In this document: one piece after another, positions 32,736 to 44,052 of the stretch
Layout of the letters: every line of letters begins with the position of its first letter
Numbering within the stretch: position 1 is the first letter of the stretch
NCBI GenBank assembly: GCA_028571685.1
Contig: CM053162.1
Span: 67,382,351-67,446,350 of the forward strand
Source: Heterohyrax brucei
Lineage: Eukaryota > Chordata > Mammalia > Hyracoidea > Procaviidae
Reading direction: 5' to 3'
Length of the DNA: 64,000 nt
Notes under the pieces: model-generated
Told to the model about the DNA's origin: nothing
The model's input: the letters and a program-made list of their open reading frames with translations, nothing else
Database searches by the model: none
Position numbers and translations under genes: made by a program

Positions 32736-33292
32736 TGTATTAATCAGTATTTGTTCTCTCTGATAGTTTCTATTACTACATTTCTAATACCAGAGTTTTT
32801 GTTTCATTTTTTTTCTGAAATGGCAAATCTGACATAGTTTCCATCTGGTATCTATACATTGCAGATTTTATCTGTACAAGTTCAACTTGAGGCTTCTGAA
32901 TATCTTCCCTCTCTTTGCGTAAATTATTGACTAGATGAAACATAGTTATTGCTGAGTTGCTCCATCAAGGAGGTCAATTAGGACAATGAGCCAGCCTGAG
33001 AGTAATAGTCAGCATTTATTAACTTTCTGTGATATTAAAAGCACCAGGCAAAAAAGATAACTGCCTACTCTTTAACGTTCCTTTTCCCCTTTAGAATAGT
33101 ACTGAGGGAGGGTCAATCAGATGACATACATCACAGGCAGTGACAAATGACTCACTGCCAGTGAATACAAAAGATTCCAGCCACTCATGGACCTGGGGAA
33201 CTGTAGCAAAGGAGAAGAGAGAAGGACTAGTAGTGGAAAATTCAGGAATCAAGGAAAAGAGAAGTATCTTAATTAAGGGCCTCCTTAGAAAG

Positions 33293-33465
33293 CCTGGGAA
33301 ACCCTAGTGCTATGGTGGTTAAGTGCTATGCCTGCAAGTGCAAAGGTGAGCATTTCAAATGCCACGGACATTCCTTGGAAACTCCACCTGGTGGTTCTGC
33401 TCTGTCTTGTAGGGTCGTATGAGTCAGAATGGACTTGATGGCAATGGCATTATTTGTTTTCTTTA
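33293..33465 (+). mobile_element. AfroSINE, short form
   Basis: 'gggaaaccctagtgctatgg', 'tgagcatttcaaatgccac', 'cgtatgagtcagaatggac'. Nothing recognised between 33470 and 33865. Confidence 0.8.
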
Positions 33466-33867
33466 GGGAAGCCTTTAAATGGAGATTCCTAGATTAAGGA
33501 TGGTGGATATGTCAACGAGCATGGCCTGCAGGAATTTTCAGCAGGAGAGGAATAAATCCTTGACTACAGATCCCTCAAACACTGTGGTGTGTTAGCTGTG
33601 TGCCAGTTCTAGTGGAGGGGAGACAATGTCTTTTCACCCCAAGAGATCTGCCCTGCAAAGGCTGTGTAAGTGCCCACAGGAAGCTCTGTAAAATCACAGA
33701 TGCTATGCTGCCTTCAAGCTGCATTTCTGTTACAACCAGTTGTTTTTATATCCCATCGCTTAATTCTTGTATTTACATCAGTTTTGGCTCGGTTTTTGAC
33801 TGATTTTCTCCCCCTCCTATGGTTTCTATTTTTCTGCTTCTTTGTGTATCTGGTAATGTTTTCTCTT

Positions 33868-33925
33868 CCATTTGACAGATGAGAAAACAAAGTTAAAAAC
33901 ATCAAGTAACATCCTAAGGTTAAAA
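33868..33925 (-). mobile_element. Possible MIR fragment
   Basis: 'tttgacagatgagaaaac' and 'caagtaacatcctaagg' resemble the core of the ancient MIR SINE read antisense. Short, so low certainty. Confidence 0.45.
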
Positions 33926-34015
33926 ATGCATTGCTGTCAAGTCGTTTCCAGGTCATAGCAACCCTGTAGGACAGGGGACAACTGCATTGTAGTGTTGTCA
34001 AGGAGCTGCTTGTGG
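33926..34015 (-). mobile_element. AfroSINE fragment
   Basis: 'cattgctgtcaagtcgtttc', 'catagcaaccctgtaggac', then a diverged 'gttgtcaaggagctg' end. Head missing. Confidence 0.7.
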
Positions 34016-34066
34016 ACATTTTAAAAAAATATTTTCTCTGATTTTTTCCTCGTGTATCCTGGTGTC

Positions 34067-34148
34067 TTGAATACTCTAGGGGTCAGTTCTACCCTGGCCC
34101 CTAGGGTCGCCATGAGTCGGATCCGACTCGACGGTACTTGGCTTGGTG
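34067..34148 (+). mobile_element. 5'-truncated SINE with exact target duplication
   Basis: 'agggtcgccatgagtcgg' 'atccgactcgacgg' then a 'tacttggcttgg' tail. Flanked by atcctggtgtc at 34056-34066 and 34149-34159, an exact 11-base match. It keeps four CpGs in the last 45 bases, so it looks like one of the youngest insertions in the window. Confidence 0.85.
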
Positions 34149-34232
34149 ATCCTGGTGTCAGTTGCTTTATCTTCATTCTCACTTATTCTGCATTCTCCTT
34201 TATCCTGCTCCTTTGACTTTCTATTGAATGGT

Positions 34233-34466
34233 CTAATTCTGTAACTCTAGTGTTGATCTTTTAATTTCTGATGGTTGTCGCTCAAGTATTTCTTGCAGCC
34301 TGTTAAGTTTTTCATTAAGCTGTGCCGCACTTTGCCTAATCTCCTTTCTGAGGTCATGAAGACCTCTAAACATTACTTTTTTGTATTCTACCTCTGATAA
34401 CTGTAGAAAATGCTCATCTTCTGGAAAAGTTCTTGATTCTTTGTTTTGGTAGTTTTCTGAAGTCAT
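34233..34466 (-). pseudogene. L1 ORF1 N-terminal coiled-coil fragment
   Basis: Open for 77 codons from a methionine downstream of the L1 5' UTR. The peptide has heptad-like spacing (FLQLSEVEYKKVMF, then LHDLRKEIRQSAAQLNEKLN, then LQEILE), as expected for the ORF1 coiled coil that trimerises the RNA-binding protein. It ends at a premature stop and the RRM and C-terminal domains are absent. Confidence 0.7.
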
Positions 34467-35319
34467 GGTGGTTTGCTTTTCTAAATGATTTGAAGTGATT
34501 ATTGCCTCCTAATCATCAGAAAGTTATAATTTATTTATGTTTGGTTAATGTGTTCTAATGCATATGTACACACAAGTGCATGTGTATTCTAATTGTTTTT
34601 CAATGTTCAGAAAGTCTGGTCATTTGAGCTAGTTTGATTATTGGAACCTTACAGAAATTCCAAAACCCTGCCACCCAGTGGTTAGAACTATGAGTACAGT
34701 GAGAAAGGCAGTGGCAGTCCGAGCTCAGGGAAGGCAGCAAGCCTCCTCCCCCAGCTTCATTTGCTTCTTCAAATTCAGGACAGTAGCTCAGGGTGCACTC
34801 TTAAGGTGGTCCACTTCTGGCCCAGGTGCCAGTCAGAGTTTACACCTGGTGCAAAGCAGAGAAGGGAAGGAAATATGTTGGGGAAAGGAAGAGAAATCAT
34901 CACAAAGGAAAGATTAAAATTTACAAGAGTTCTCAAGTGCTTAGCTTATGATATTCAGTTGACAGTCTTCTGTGGCCCTGTGGGTGCGGCCATCTGAATC
35001 TCAGCTTCCCAGTGAAAAAAGATGCCCACTGCTCACGGCGCTGCTGCCCCGTTAGGCTGCTTGCCACCATGCCTCTGCTCCTGCCTGTCAGCAGAAGTAG
35101 ATTGCTCTGCGGGGTGTGGATTTAATTCTGGCTGAAGTGGTTGCTTCTGGAGCTGCCCCTCCCTTCCTGTCCCCCCATTCTGTCTCTCAGCTTTGGTCCT
35201 GATAGGGCTCCTAGAATGTGCTACATAATCCAGCCAGTCGTGTTCTTCATTGTTAGAGTGATCGCAGGACCTGTGTAGTTGCACCACCGTCTTAGCCCCA
35301 CCTCCTCTAGCACTCAAGT

Positions 35320-36312
35320 TTTAACTAATCTTTTATTTTTGACATAGAAAGACAAGAAATAGCATCATAAATGTAGGGATTTGTGACCACCACTGTTAAA
35401 CGGCTAGCAAAAGAATACAGCTAATTGAGAAAACAAAATTCTTTAGCACTGAAACTCATTTCAGAAAATCAGTAGATGACAGGAAAAATTGAAAGGGGTA
35501 TTAGTGACATTTTTCTATTACAATTTTCTAGAATTCATCAAATTGAGCATAGAGGCAGTGAAACACAGAACATCCATAGGATATCTTTAGATTTTAGGGA
35601 TTTTAGAATTTGAGAGTGCATTTTGTGTGGTAAACTATTTGGTACCAGTGTCAAAAAAAACTGTCAACATAGTAGTACTCTTTCCAGATGTACAAGAGTG
35701 AACGAAATATGAGAGGATTATGTATAAGAGTGAGTGAAATATGAGAGCTACTTTCCTGGGATTCTTACAATTTTCGGTGTTAGAATCATTCAATTTATAA
35801 ACAGTACATATAATGCAGTGTCTTTACTTTTTTTTTTTTTTAATTCAGTTGGAAAATATAACCAAAGAGACATTGGACAGAATTTTACAGAAGTTATTCA
35901 GCAGCCTATAGGGGTGAAAATATCAAATTAAATATTTGGTGGTCTTCTTTTAGGTCCCTTTGTTGTCAGTTGCTCTTCACTGAAAATACTTTGGATTTCC
36001 TCAGGTTTAGCTACAAACTTTGTCCACAAAACACAGAGAGGATGTAAGACAAAGTAGAATTTCTCTGCTCTGAGAGAGTAGGTCTGACTCCCTTCCGGCT
36101 ATAGTCAGACTCTTACATCACTCAGTAAATGTAGACAATGGAACCCACAAACCTCAGTTTGAAGACACAAAAGGATAAAAATCTAATTATGGAAAGGTAA
36201 GGGATAGAACAGATGGCATAAAAATATTTTTATTGTTATTGGCGGAAAACAAAAAGACAAATTTGTGTGTTTGTGTATGTATACTTAACAAAAAGAGAAC
36301 AAAAGAATAAAC
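35320..36312. other. Unassigned AT-rich sequence
   Basis: No repeat or gene recognised. An A/T-run near 35830 may be a retroelement tail. Confidence 0.35.
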
Positions 36313-36315
36313 AAA

Positions 36316-36470
36316 ACCACCACTGTCTAGTTGATTCCAATTCATAGCGACCCTATAGAGCAGAGAAGAACTGCTCCATAGAATTTCCAAGGAGCACGTG
36401 GTGGATTTGAACTGCTGACTTTTGGTTAGCGGACATAGCACTTAACCACTATGCCACATGGATTTCTGTG
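36316..36470 (-). mobile_element. AfroSINE, short form
   Basis: 'accactgtctagttgattcc', 'catagcgaccctatagagc', 'gctgacttttggttagcgg', 'cttaaccactatgccac'. Well preserved. Sequence from 36475 to 37690 is otherwise unassigned apart from the micro-fragment at 37321. Confidence 0.85.
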
Positions 36471-37320
36471 GGTATGCTTACTTGATGGGTAAACGGAATG
36501 TTAGAAGAAAACATTGGAAAATATTGGCATGTTAATCTTTTAAAAGTTTGAGAAAATGTCGTAGGACTTATATGAAAAAGATAAAGGGCAAAAATTAGTT
36601 ATTCACATTCCAGAAATTTCAAGGAAATTTCTCTGAGGTAGAGTTCAGGGAAAACCAGGCAGCCACTAAGTCACTAAACATAAATTAAAATCAGCCTGGA
36701 GGAAGGGACCTACAAAGGCCAGCCAGACATTCACTCACATAAATGTAAAGAGCTGAAAGCTAGAGTGAGGTTAGATATCAAACGAATAAATGAATAAATA
36801 CAAATAAGTGCATGTAAAATAGAACTTTCAGAATAATAAAAGAGGAGAAATAAAATATCAAGAACTGAAGCCATATCAGAGTTAAAAATATCCCAGTCTT
36901 CTGACTAACAAGGTTTTTGGAATGCAATAAGCACAGTTAGTGAAGACAGACATGATCAAATTGATCACAATTATCATTTTTTCAGTTTGAAGGTCCAAGG
37001 AAAAAATATTTTTATGATGGGCTGTAAATGGACAAGGAAAAAATGTATCAGGTTTACATCAGAAATTTCAATGGGGTAAAAGGAAATAGAAGAAGAAAAT
37101 GAAGGAGTAGCTGCCGGGTTTTTAAAGAAAAATATTGACCAAGTTTTTCCATTGTGCATAACAGAAGTTCACTGTCCCCTAACTAATGAGTACCCTTGAA
37201 CAACATGAGGACAATAATTAATGTCTCTGAAATGTGTGTGTGCAGAAAGTTGAAAAGGCAAATGTTTGTTACTTACTCATATTCACTACAACAAAAAGAA
37301 AAATGCCCAAGGTTTCTATA

Positions 37321-37349
37321 GCCAAGTGCCAAGTGCCGTCGAGTCGGAT
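37321..37349 (-). mobile_element. Micro-fragment of SINE/RTE 3' tail
   Basis: 'gccaagtgccaagtgccg' 'tcgagtcggatcc': 29 bases, both CpGs intact, oriented antisense, with the CCAAG-type tail repeat. No SINE body. Confidence 0.55.
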
Positions 37350-37696
37350 CCAAACCTATTATCATTTATATGCTAACACAAGAGACACTGTTAACCAAAG
37401 AAAGACTGTGAAAGTATAACAGTCATGAACATTGCTGAAATGTAGTAATTGAAATAATTCAAGATAGAAGACAAAATGAGTAAAACTTTCAAAAAAGCAA
37501 ACACATTTTAAGAGAGTGATGAATAATGAAATCAATTTAAATTCATTGTTCAAAACTTGTTACTTCTGTGAATATTTGTTGAAATTTAATTTAAAAATAG
37601 AATTATTGCAACAAAAATTGATAAATTATTCCTTCTAGTGGTAGAACTAAGGAATAAAAATAAGAAGTGTTTCTTGAAAAAGGTACATAATGTAAT

Positions 37697-38095
37697 CCCT
37701 GAGTTGTCTAATGAAAGATTAGAAACAACATGGAATATTATTTTCATCCTAGAAAAAGTGCTATGTACCTCATTGCTGAGTATTGCTGTGGTCACCTTGG
37801 AAGGACTCCCCTTGGGAAGCTATGCACTGATGCCAGCTCCTAGTCTACCCTTCAAAACAATTTTGGAACTCCTTTCCTGGAATGGCCATTAGAGCCATCA
37901 TCTTATTACCGTTGATGTCCTGAATGTCGTCAAAATGTTTTCCTTTCAATATTTCCTTTATCTTTCAGTAAAGAAAAAAGTCACCAGGGAGCCAAATCAG
38001 ATGAGTTGGGAGGGTGTTCCGGTACAGTTGTTTACTGGCTAAAAATTCCATCACAGACAACTAAGTTCATAAACTTACCACCTTGCCACCAAGTG
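37697..38095 (-). mobile_element. Mariner (Tc1/mariner) transposase 3' remnant
   Basis: On the minus strand a broken frame reads KGKHFDDIQDIN (about 37903-37938 region), a mariner transposase C-terminal motif. It is preceded by a stretch like 'HPP..SDLAP' with stops, and followed by the C-terminus and 3' UTR ('ggagtccttccaaggtgacc', 'agcaatgaggtacatagcac' read on the minus strand). Too decayed to encode anything. The same end recurs in the other orientation at 38100-38275 and at 47655-47835. Confidence 0.7.
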
Positions 38096-38099
38096 CTCA

Positions 38100-38275
38100 A
38101 TGGCCATCCCAGAAAAAGTTCCAAATTGCTTTGAAGGGTGGGACACTGCTGTTGCTGCATAGCCTCCCAAAGGTAATACTTTGAAGGTGACTGTTATGAT
38201 ATTCAGCAAGCAGATAGGTAGCACTTAGAACAATTGTTTGTGGACTTAATCTTCAGACCTTGTATGCATCATTTA
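38100..38275 (+). mobile_element. Mariner 3' end, inverted second copy
   Basis: 'agaaaaagttccaaattgc', 'tttgaaggtgactgttatg', 'cttaatcttcagaccttgta'. Inverted relative to 37697-37895, so the two 3' ends point outwards. Confidence 0.75.
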
Positions 38276-38294
38276 CAAACTTATTATACATTTA

Positions 38295-39215
38295 CTATAA
38301 GTGGATAAATGGACAAAATACTGAAGTTCTCAAGAACTTCCTTTTACTTGAATCTACAACCAAAAGTCATGGAGGCAGCAGTCAAAAAATCAAATGATGT
38401 CTTTCACTGGGCAAATCTGTCAAAAAGACCTTTTCAAAAATATTTGATCATGCTTCATGTGAAAGTTTGCAATCCAAGTCAATTTCTCATATCATGATTT
38501 TCACATACACTGCTATGTAACTCTGGCTGCTGTCTCCACACTGACAGCTCACTCCTTTCCACCCTGTATTTCCCATGTCTGGTCAACCAGTTCCTGCGTC
38601 CCTCTATGCTCTCATCTCACCTCTGGACAGAAGCTGCACCTGCATCTGCTTAAGCCAAGCAATACGCTCGTCACCGGTCTGATTTTATGTCCTACAGCCC
38701 AGTCCAGTCTTCAGCTCTGACCTAATGAAGAGTTCAGGGGCTGTCTAAAAAGACCTCTTTTAAAACGTGTAAAAAACAAAGACAGGACTTTAAGGACTAA
38801 GATGTTCTCAACTCAAGCCACGATATTTTCAGTTGCTTCCTAAGTATTCAAAAGCTGAACAAAGAATAAGGAAGGTCAAAGAATAATCAATGCCTTGAAT
38901 TACAATGTTGATGAAGAACACTGAATACAAGCTTGACTGCCAAAAGAATAAACAGATTTGTTTAGAAAGTACAGGCAGAATTCTCGTAAGGGAAGATGGT
39001 GAGACTTTATCTCCTTTGCTTTGAGTGTGTTATCAGGAGGGACCAGGCGCTGGAGAAGGAAACAGGGCTCAGGAGAGAGCCAGAGAGGGAGACCCTTACC
39101 AAAACAGGCTGACGCAGCGGATGCCGCGCTGAGCTCGAGGGTAGCAGAGCGCACAAGGACGGGACGGGATGGACAGTGTTTCGTTATGTCACACGTAGCG
39201 TTACCCTGCCTCGCA
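38295..39215 (+). mobile_element. RTE LINE 3' part, split by L1
   Basis: Sense RTE C-terminal region 38295-38440 ('ccttttacttgaatctacaac') and 38743-39215 ('aagatggtgagactttatc' to the tail near 'cagtgtttcgttatgtcac'). The L1 3' end lies between them. The terminal part is CpG-rich (39110-39210). 5'-truncated, with frames broken. Confidence 0.8.
38441..38742 (-). mobile_element. LINE-1 3' end nested in RTE
   Basis: 'catgtgaaagtttgcaatcc' tail side, 'gacagctcactcctttccac', 'ggacagaagctgcacctg'. Flanked by the RTE sequence duplicated at 38418-38436 (ctgtcaaaaagaccttttc) and 38741-38760 (ctgtctaaaaagacctcttt). That repetition of RTE sequence on both sides is the target duplication. Confidence 0.8.
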
Positions 39216-39219
39216 AACA

Positions 39220-40200
39220 GCATGCTGGCAATTCACAACAGTCACAGAAACTTGTTATACTGTATTATATTAAAAAGGACCTCAGCTTGCAGATATTAAT
39301 CATTTGTGATTCTGTTGAATTTTATTTTTGTTATAAATCGTTAGCTGTTCCTGCTTAAATTTAGACAAGACCCGAAACCATAGTTGAGGGGAAGACAATG
39401 CACAGTTGTTGTGTTTATAGTGGTACCAAAGTCATTCACTAGAATTACTACCTTTTCTGATTATATATTATTGCATCATACATAGTACACGAATTTTATG
39501 TCGTTGAGTAGCAAAAGGATCTCATCTTCACTGTGTGTTCTTACGTATTATACCCCTCTATATTAATAAATCTACCTTCTCTTAACAATTCTTTGTGAAT
39601 TGATTTAGTTTTATGCAGCAGGATATTCAAACAGCCTTGTCAGTTCAGACAGCCTGTGTCATTAAAAATGTAACTGAGGTAACAAGTCCTCGAGAGCTCT
39701 TAAAATCTCAAGAATGTTTTTGTAGAATACGGAGCTACCAAATGAGGACTGGTTCTTATTTGTTTTCCCCTCATGTTGCTGTTTGCAAAAGTAAAATTTT
39801 ATGTTCCTGTTTAAATATATTTGAATATATTGATGTTCATACAAATGAAAAAGCTCTTTCCCTTCCATGTACTCTTACATTGTACCCATAAAGTTGTAAA
39901 CAATTCTGTAAATGGCATGCCCATGAGTCTTGTGGTTCAAAGAAGGAAGTATGATAATGCTTCTGAAACCTGATAGCAACATGCCAGATATCACCGGAAA
40001 TGGCCCAGTGCTTCTGAACTCATGTCTAAACAGAGGCATTGAATGAGGAGATTGCTTTACAAACCGGCCAGATATGATAGATGTATATGTAAATTATGAT
40101 CAATTAAGGGTTGCGCAACCCTGTAGTGCAAAGTGTGCAAGTCACTTACTCTTTCAGAACATTAAGTCATCCTTTGGGAGTAAGTATCATGTATGCTACA
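39220..40200. other. Unassigned
   Basis: No element recognised. A plus-strand frame of 92 codons at 39613-39891 has no known domain. Confidence 0.35.
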
Positions 40201-40202
40201 AA

Positions 40203-40370
40203 CCAAACCCAAACTCAGCACCATCGAGTTGATTCTGACTCATAGGCAGCCTGCAGGGCATGGTAGAACTGCTCCATAGTGTTTCCAAGGAGAACCTGGT
40301 AGATTCAAACTGTCAACATTTTTGTTAGCAGACATAGCACTTAACCACTATGCCACAAAGGCTTCCGTCT
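40203..40370 (-). mobile_element. AfroSINE, short form
   Basis: 'agcaccatcgagttgattctg', 'gctccatagtgtttccaagg', head 'cttaaccactatgccac'. Abuts an L1 3' end. Confidence 0.85.
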
Positions 40371-40375
40371 ATGCT

Positions 40376-40532
40376 GTGGTGAGGGGTAGGAGACTGTTGG
40401 GAGGATGAGACATGTATGGAGCAGAGAGGAAGAGTGTGCTGTCACCAGGCAGGGAGAGCAGTGGAGGCTGCATATATGTGGGCATGTAAATTTATATGGG
40501 AATGTACATTTTCACTCAGTCATAATTAAAAA
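40376..40532 (+). mobile_element. LINE-1 3' terminal fragment
   Basis: 'ggagactgttgggaggatgag', 'agagtgtgctgtcaccaggc', 'cattttcactcagtcataat' then AAAAAA. Last ~150 bases of the 36-1144 family. Unassigned from 40535 to 41070. Confidence 0.85.
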
Positions 40533-42689
40533 AACTGTTTTGGGACAATGTAGCTCTTCTGGAAGGGTCTTGACTCCATTCATTAGGGTCTCTTTTCATG
40601 TGATATTTACATCTTATCTGTACCTGACAATTTATCTCTCCAAGTATTGAGGAAAAAGAGCTTCAGAGTTTTCTAATGTCTCTGCATGCCTTGTGAAGAA
40701 AGGTACCAACTTCCTTTAGATCAAGAATGTCTTTTCAAGGAAATTTGCAATCACAAACCGTAGAAATCTAACTAGTGTCTTTAACAGCAGAAAACAGAAT
40801 TTTGCTGTCCAGAATAATAAAGAAAGTATCTTCAGCCAGGGCAACCATTGAGTATGTTTACTGACAGACTATTAGGAAGACTTTCTTAAACTTAAACTTC
40901 CTTTGCTGTGATGAGAACAGCGTTGACTCAGGTCTGCTTACTTACTTCTCTCCTTTGGAGGGAAAAACTCTTTACAAAAAGCAACTCATCAGACAGGCTT
41001 AACTTTGAAGTAGGAAGATGGAATTGACTGGACTGGACTGACGTTACTACTGTTCTATCAGAATCTGGGAGGGGCTTGCTGTTAGGGGTCAGACCGACTC
41101 TACAACAGAGTGAAACGGCGTCTAGTCGTGCACCAGCCTCCAATCATCCTTGTGTTTGAGCTCGTCGTTGCAGCCACTATGTTAATCCATATCGTTGAGG
41201 ATTTTCTTTTTACTAACCCTCTCGCTTACCAAGCATGATGCCTTTCTGTAGACACTGGTTCCTTCTGGTAACGTGTTTGAAATACATGAGGCAAAGTCTT
41301 GCCATTCTCATTTGGAAGGAATATTCTAGCTGTGCTCTAAGAAACAGCTGTTCCTTCTTCTGGCAACACATGGTGCATTCAGCACTCTTCTTCAGCAACA
41401 TAATATTCAAAGTTATAAATTCTTTAAGGTCTTCCTTATTTGGTATCCAACTTTCATGTGCATACAGGGCAATTTAAAATATTGTGGGGTCAGGAACACA
41501 TTACTCCTCAAACTGACTTCTATGCTTTTTGACACTTTAACCAAGTCTTTTGCAACAGATTTTCTCAGAGTAGTGTGTCCTTTGATTTCTTGACTGCCGC
41601 TTCCAAGGGCAATGATTGTGGTTCCACGTAAAGTGAAATCCTTTATAATGTCAGTCTTTTCTCCATCTATCGTGTTTCTTAATCATTTAGTTGTGAGGAT
41701 TTTTTGTTTCTGCTAAGGTGTAGTTCTTATGAAAGCTTTAGTCTCTGATCTTCATCCATCGGTTCTTCAAGTCCTCTTCACATTCTTCAAGGAAGACTGT
41801 GTCGTTGGCATATTGCAGGTTGTTAGTGAGTCTTTTACCAAACCCTGATGCCGTATTCTTCTTCATATAAACAAGTTTCTCCCATTATCTGCTCAGCACA
41901 CAGACTGAATAAATATGGTGAACAGATACAGTTCTGGCATGCAAATTTCTTCATTTAAAATTACACCAGTTCCACTTGTTTTGATCAAACAACTGCCTCA
42001 TGATATATGCACAGGTTCCACACAAACACAACAAAGTGTTGTGGAATTTCTGTTCTTCACAATATTAGCCATAATGTGTCATGATCCACACAGTGGAATG
42101 TCGTTGCATAGTCGATACAACAGAGGTAAACATCTTCCTGGTGTTTTCTGCTTTTAGCTAGGATTCATACAATGTTAACAGTGTTATTCTTGGTTCCACG
42201 TCCTCTTCTCAGTCAGACTTGAGTCTCTAGCAGTTCTCTGTTAGTATACTGATGTAATCATGTTAAAATTAACTTCAGCAAAGTTTTACTTATGTGTGAT
42301 AATCATATTGTTTGTTAATCCCTGTATTCCACTGGATCGTCTTTCTTTGCTGTGCTTGTAACTCTAGTTCTCTTTGATTTGATTGGCAAGGTAGCTATCT
42401 TCCCAATTTCTTGGCATATACAAGTGAGAACCTGAAGCCCAGCATCTGTTTGTTGAAACATCTCAGCCAGTATCCCATCAACTCCTAGAGCTTTTTTTTT
42501 TTTTTTTCCAATGCTTTTATTGCAACTTAGACTTCTTCCTTCATTTCCATCAGTTCTTGGTCATGCATGCTACCTCCTGAAATAATTGAACCTTGAACAA
42601 TGCTTTTCGGTTCAGTGACTCTACACATTGCTTCCACCTGCTTTGATGCTTCCTGTGCCATTCAATATTTTGCCCATAAAATCCCTGGG

Positions 42690-42835
42690 AATCAAGCCAA
42701 TTCTGACTCTCGGAGTAGGACAGACAGAGTAGAACTGACCCACTGAGTTTCCAAGGATCAGCTGGTGGATTCAAATATTCACCTTTCGGTTAGCCAGAGA
42801 GTGCTTTAAATATCGGTGCTCCATTTTGCCCACAG
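42690..42835 (-). mobile_element. AfroSINE nested in RTE
   Basis: 'caagccaattctgactctcgg', 'ctgagtttccaaggatcagc', 'cacctttcggttagccag', head 'ggtgctccattttgcc'. RTE sequence on both sides. Confidence 0.8.
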
Positions 42836-43595
42836 AAACCTTCAAAGCTGCAACTGGAGGCTTTGAACTTCTTCAGTTCTTTCAGTCTGAGAAATGCTGA
42901 CTGTCTTCTTTTTAACCCAGGGCTTGCCACATTTCATTACAGTATTTCACTGTGTTTTCTTGAGCTACCCTTTGAAATCTTTACTTCTTCATTAATCCCA
43001 TTCACTTTAGCTACTCATTGCTCAAAAGAAAGTTTCAGAGTCTCTTCTGATAATCTTTTTGGTCTTTTCTTTCTTTCCTGTATTTTTAATGATCTTTTTA
43101 GTTGTCTTCTTACATGGTGTCCTTGACATCATCTCACATGTCACCTGATCATTTGCCATCAGTGTTAAAGGGGTTAAATGTATTCTTGATGTGGTCTACA
43201 CAAGCAGATGGGATATAGTCTAGATCGCATATTGGTTCTTGTGATCTTGTTTTAATTTTCTTCAGTTTCAACTTAAACTTGCATGTGAGCAATTGAAGGG
43301 CTGCTCCTCAGTCAGCAGCTAGGCTTGTTTTGACTGATGATAGTAAGCTTTCCCTTGTTTCTCTCCACAGGTATAGGTGATTTGGTTTTTGCATTTTCCA
43401 TCGTATGAGGTCCACATGTATCGTCTCCACTTTTGGTGTCTAGAAAAGGTATTGGCAATGAAAAGTCGTTGAACTTGAAAAATTCTATCATGTGATCTCC
43501 AGCACAGTTAGCATCACCAAGGCTTTATTTTCTAACTACTGCTTCTTCCTTTCCAACTCGAGCATTTCAATCACAGACAGTTTTCAATGCATCAT

Positions 43596-44052
43596 TTTTT
43601 AATTACTTTTTTAGTGATTAAGTAAGAGTATGCAATCCAAACTAAATTTGCATGCCAGCCTATCTGAAGCTCCTTCTGCTCTCCTTGCCTGGTGACAGCA
43701 CACTCCTCCTTTTCGTTCTATACATGTCATATCCTCTTCCGTCTCCTGACCCCTCCTTTCTACTCTCTCCTCTCCCTTCTAGTAAGAGACCAGCAGGACA
43801 GCATCCTATACATGCATAGAACAACAAAGTACACACACCATATGGCCACAGTGTGTCCCCAAGTCCAGTCCATTCCTGTCCAAAGAGTTTACCTCTGTAA
43901 TGTTTTCTGGGCAAGGGCAGCAGCAGGTCTAGGGACCATGTTCCCAAGAGAACCCCCAGGTCTTTCAGTGGAGTTCTTGAGGTGCACCCCTCTTTTCTGC
44001 TGTTGCTACTGGGGCTCCACATTGTGTGTCCCATCGCGGCTGTCGTTGGTGA
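43596..44052 (-). mobile_element. LINE-1 3' UTR nested in RTE
   Basis: 'agtgattaagtaagagtatgc' tail, 'gcctggtgacagcacactcc', 'gaccatgttcccaagagaac'. RTE flanks tcaatgcatcat (43584-43595) and tcaatacatctt (44053-44064) are the probable target duplication (10/12). Same family as 36-1144. Confidence 0.8.

Larger units (their letters stand above)
34020..35315 (-). mobile_element. LINE-1 5' end: 5' UTR and start of ORF1
   Basis: Minus-strand L1 that keeps its 5' end, unlike every other L1 here. It starts near 35315 with 'ggaggtggggctaagacgg', a typical L1 start, then a GC-richer 5' UTR, then ORF1 from the ATG at 34464-34466. The rest of the element beyond about 34020 is missing. The presence of a 5' end and absence of a 3' end suggest the 3' part was deleted. 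A SINE scrap lies at 34067-34148. Confidence 0.75.
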
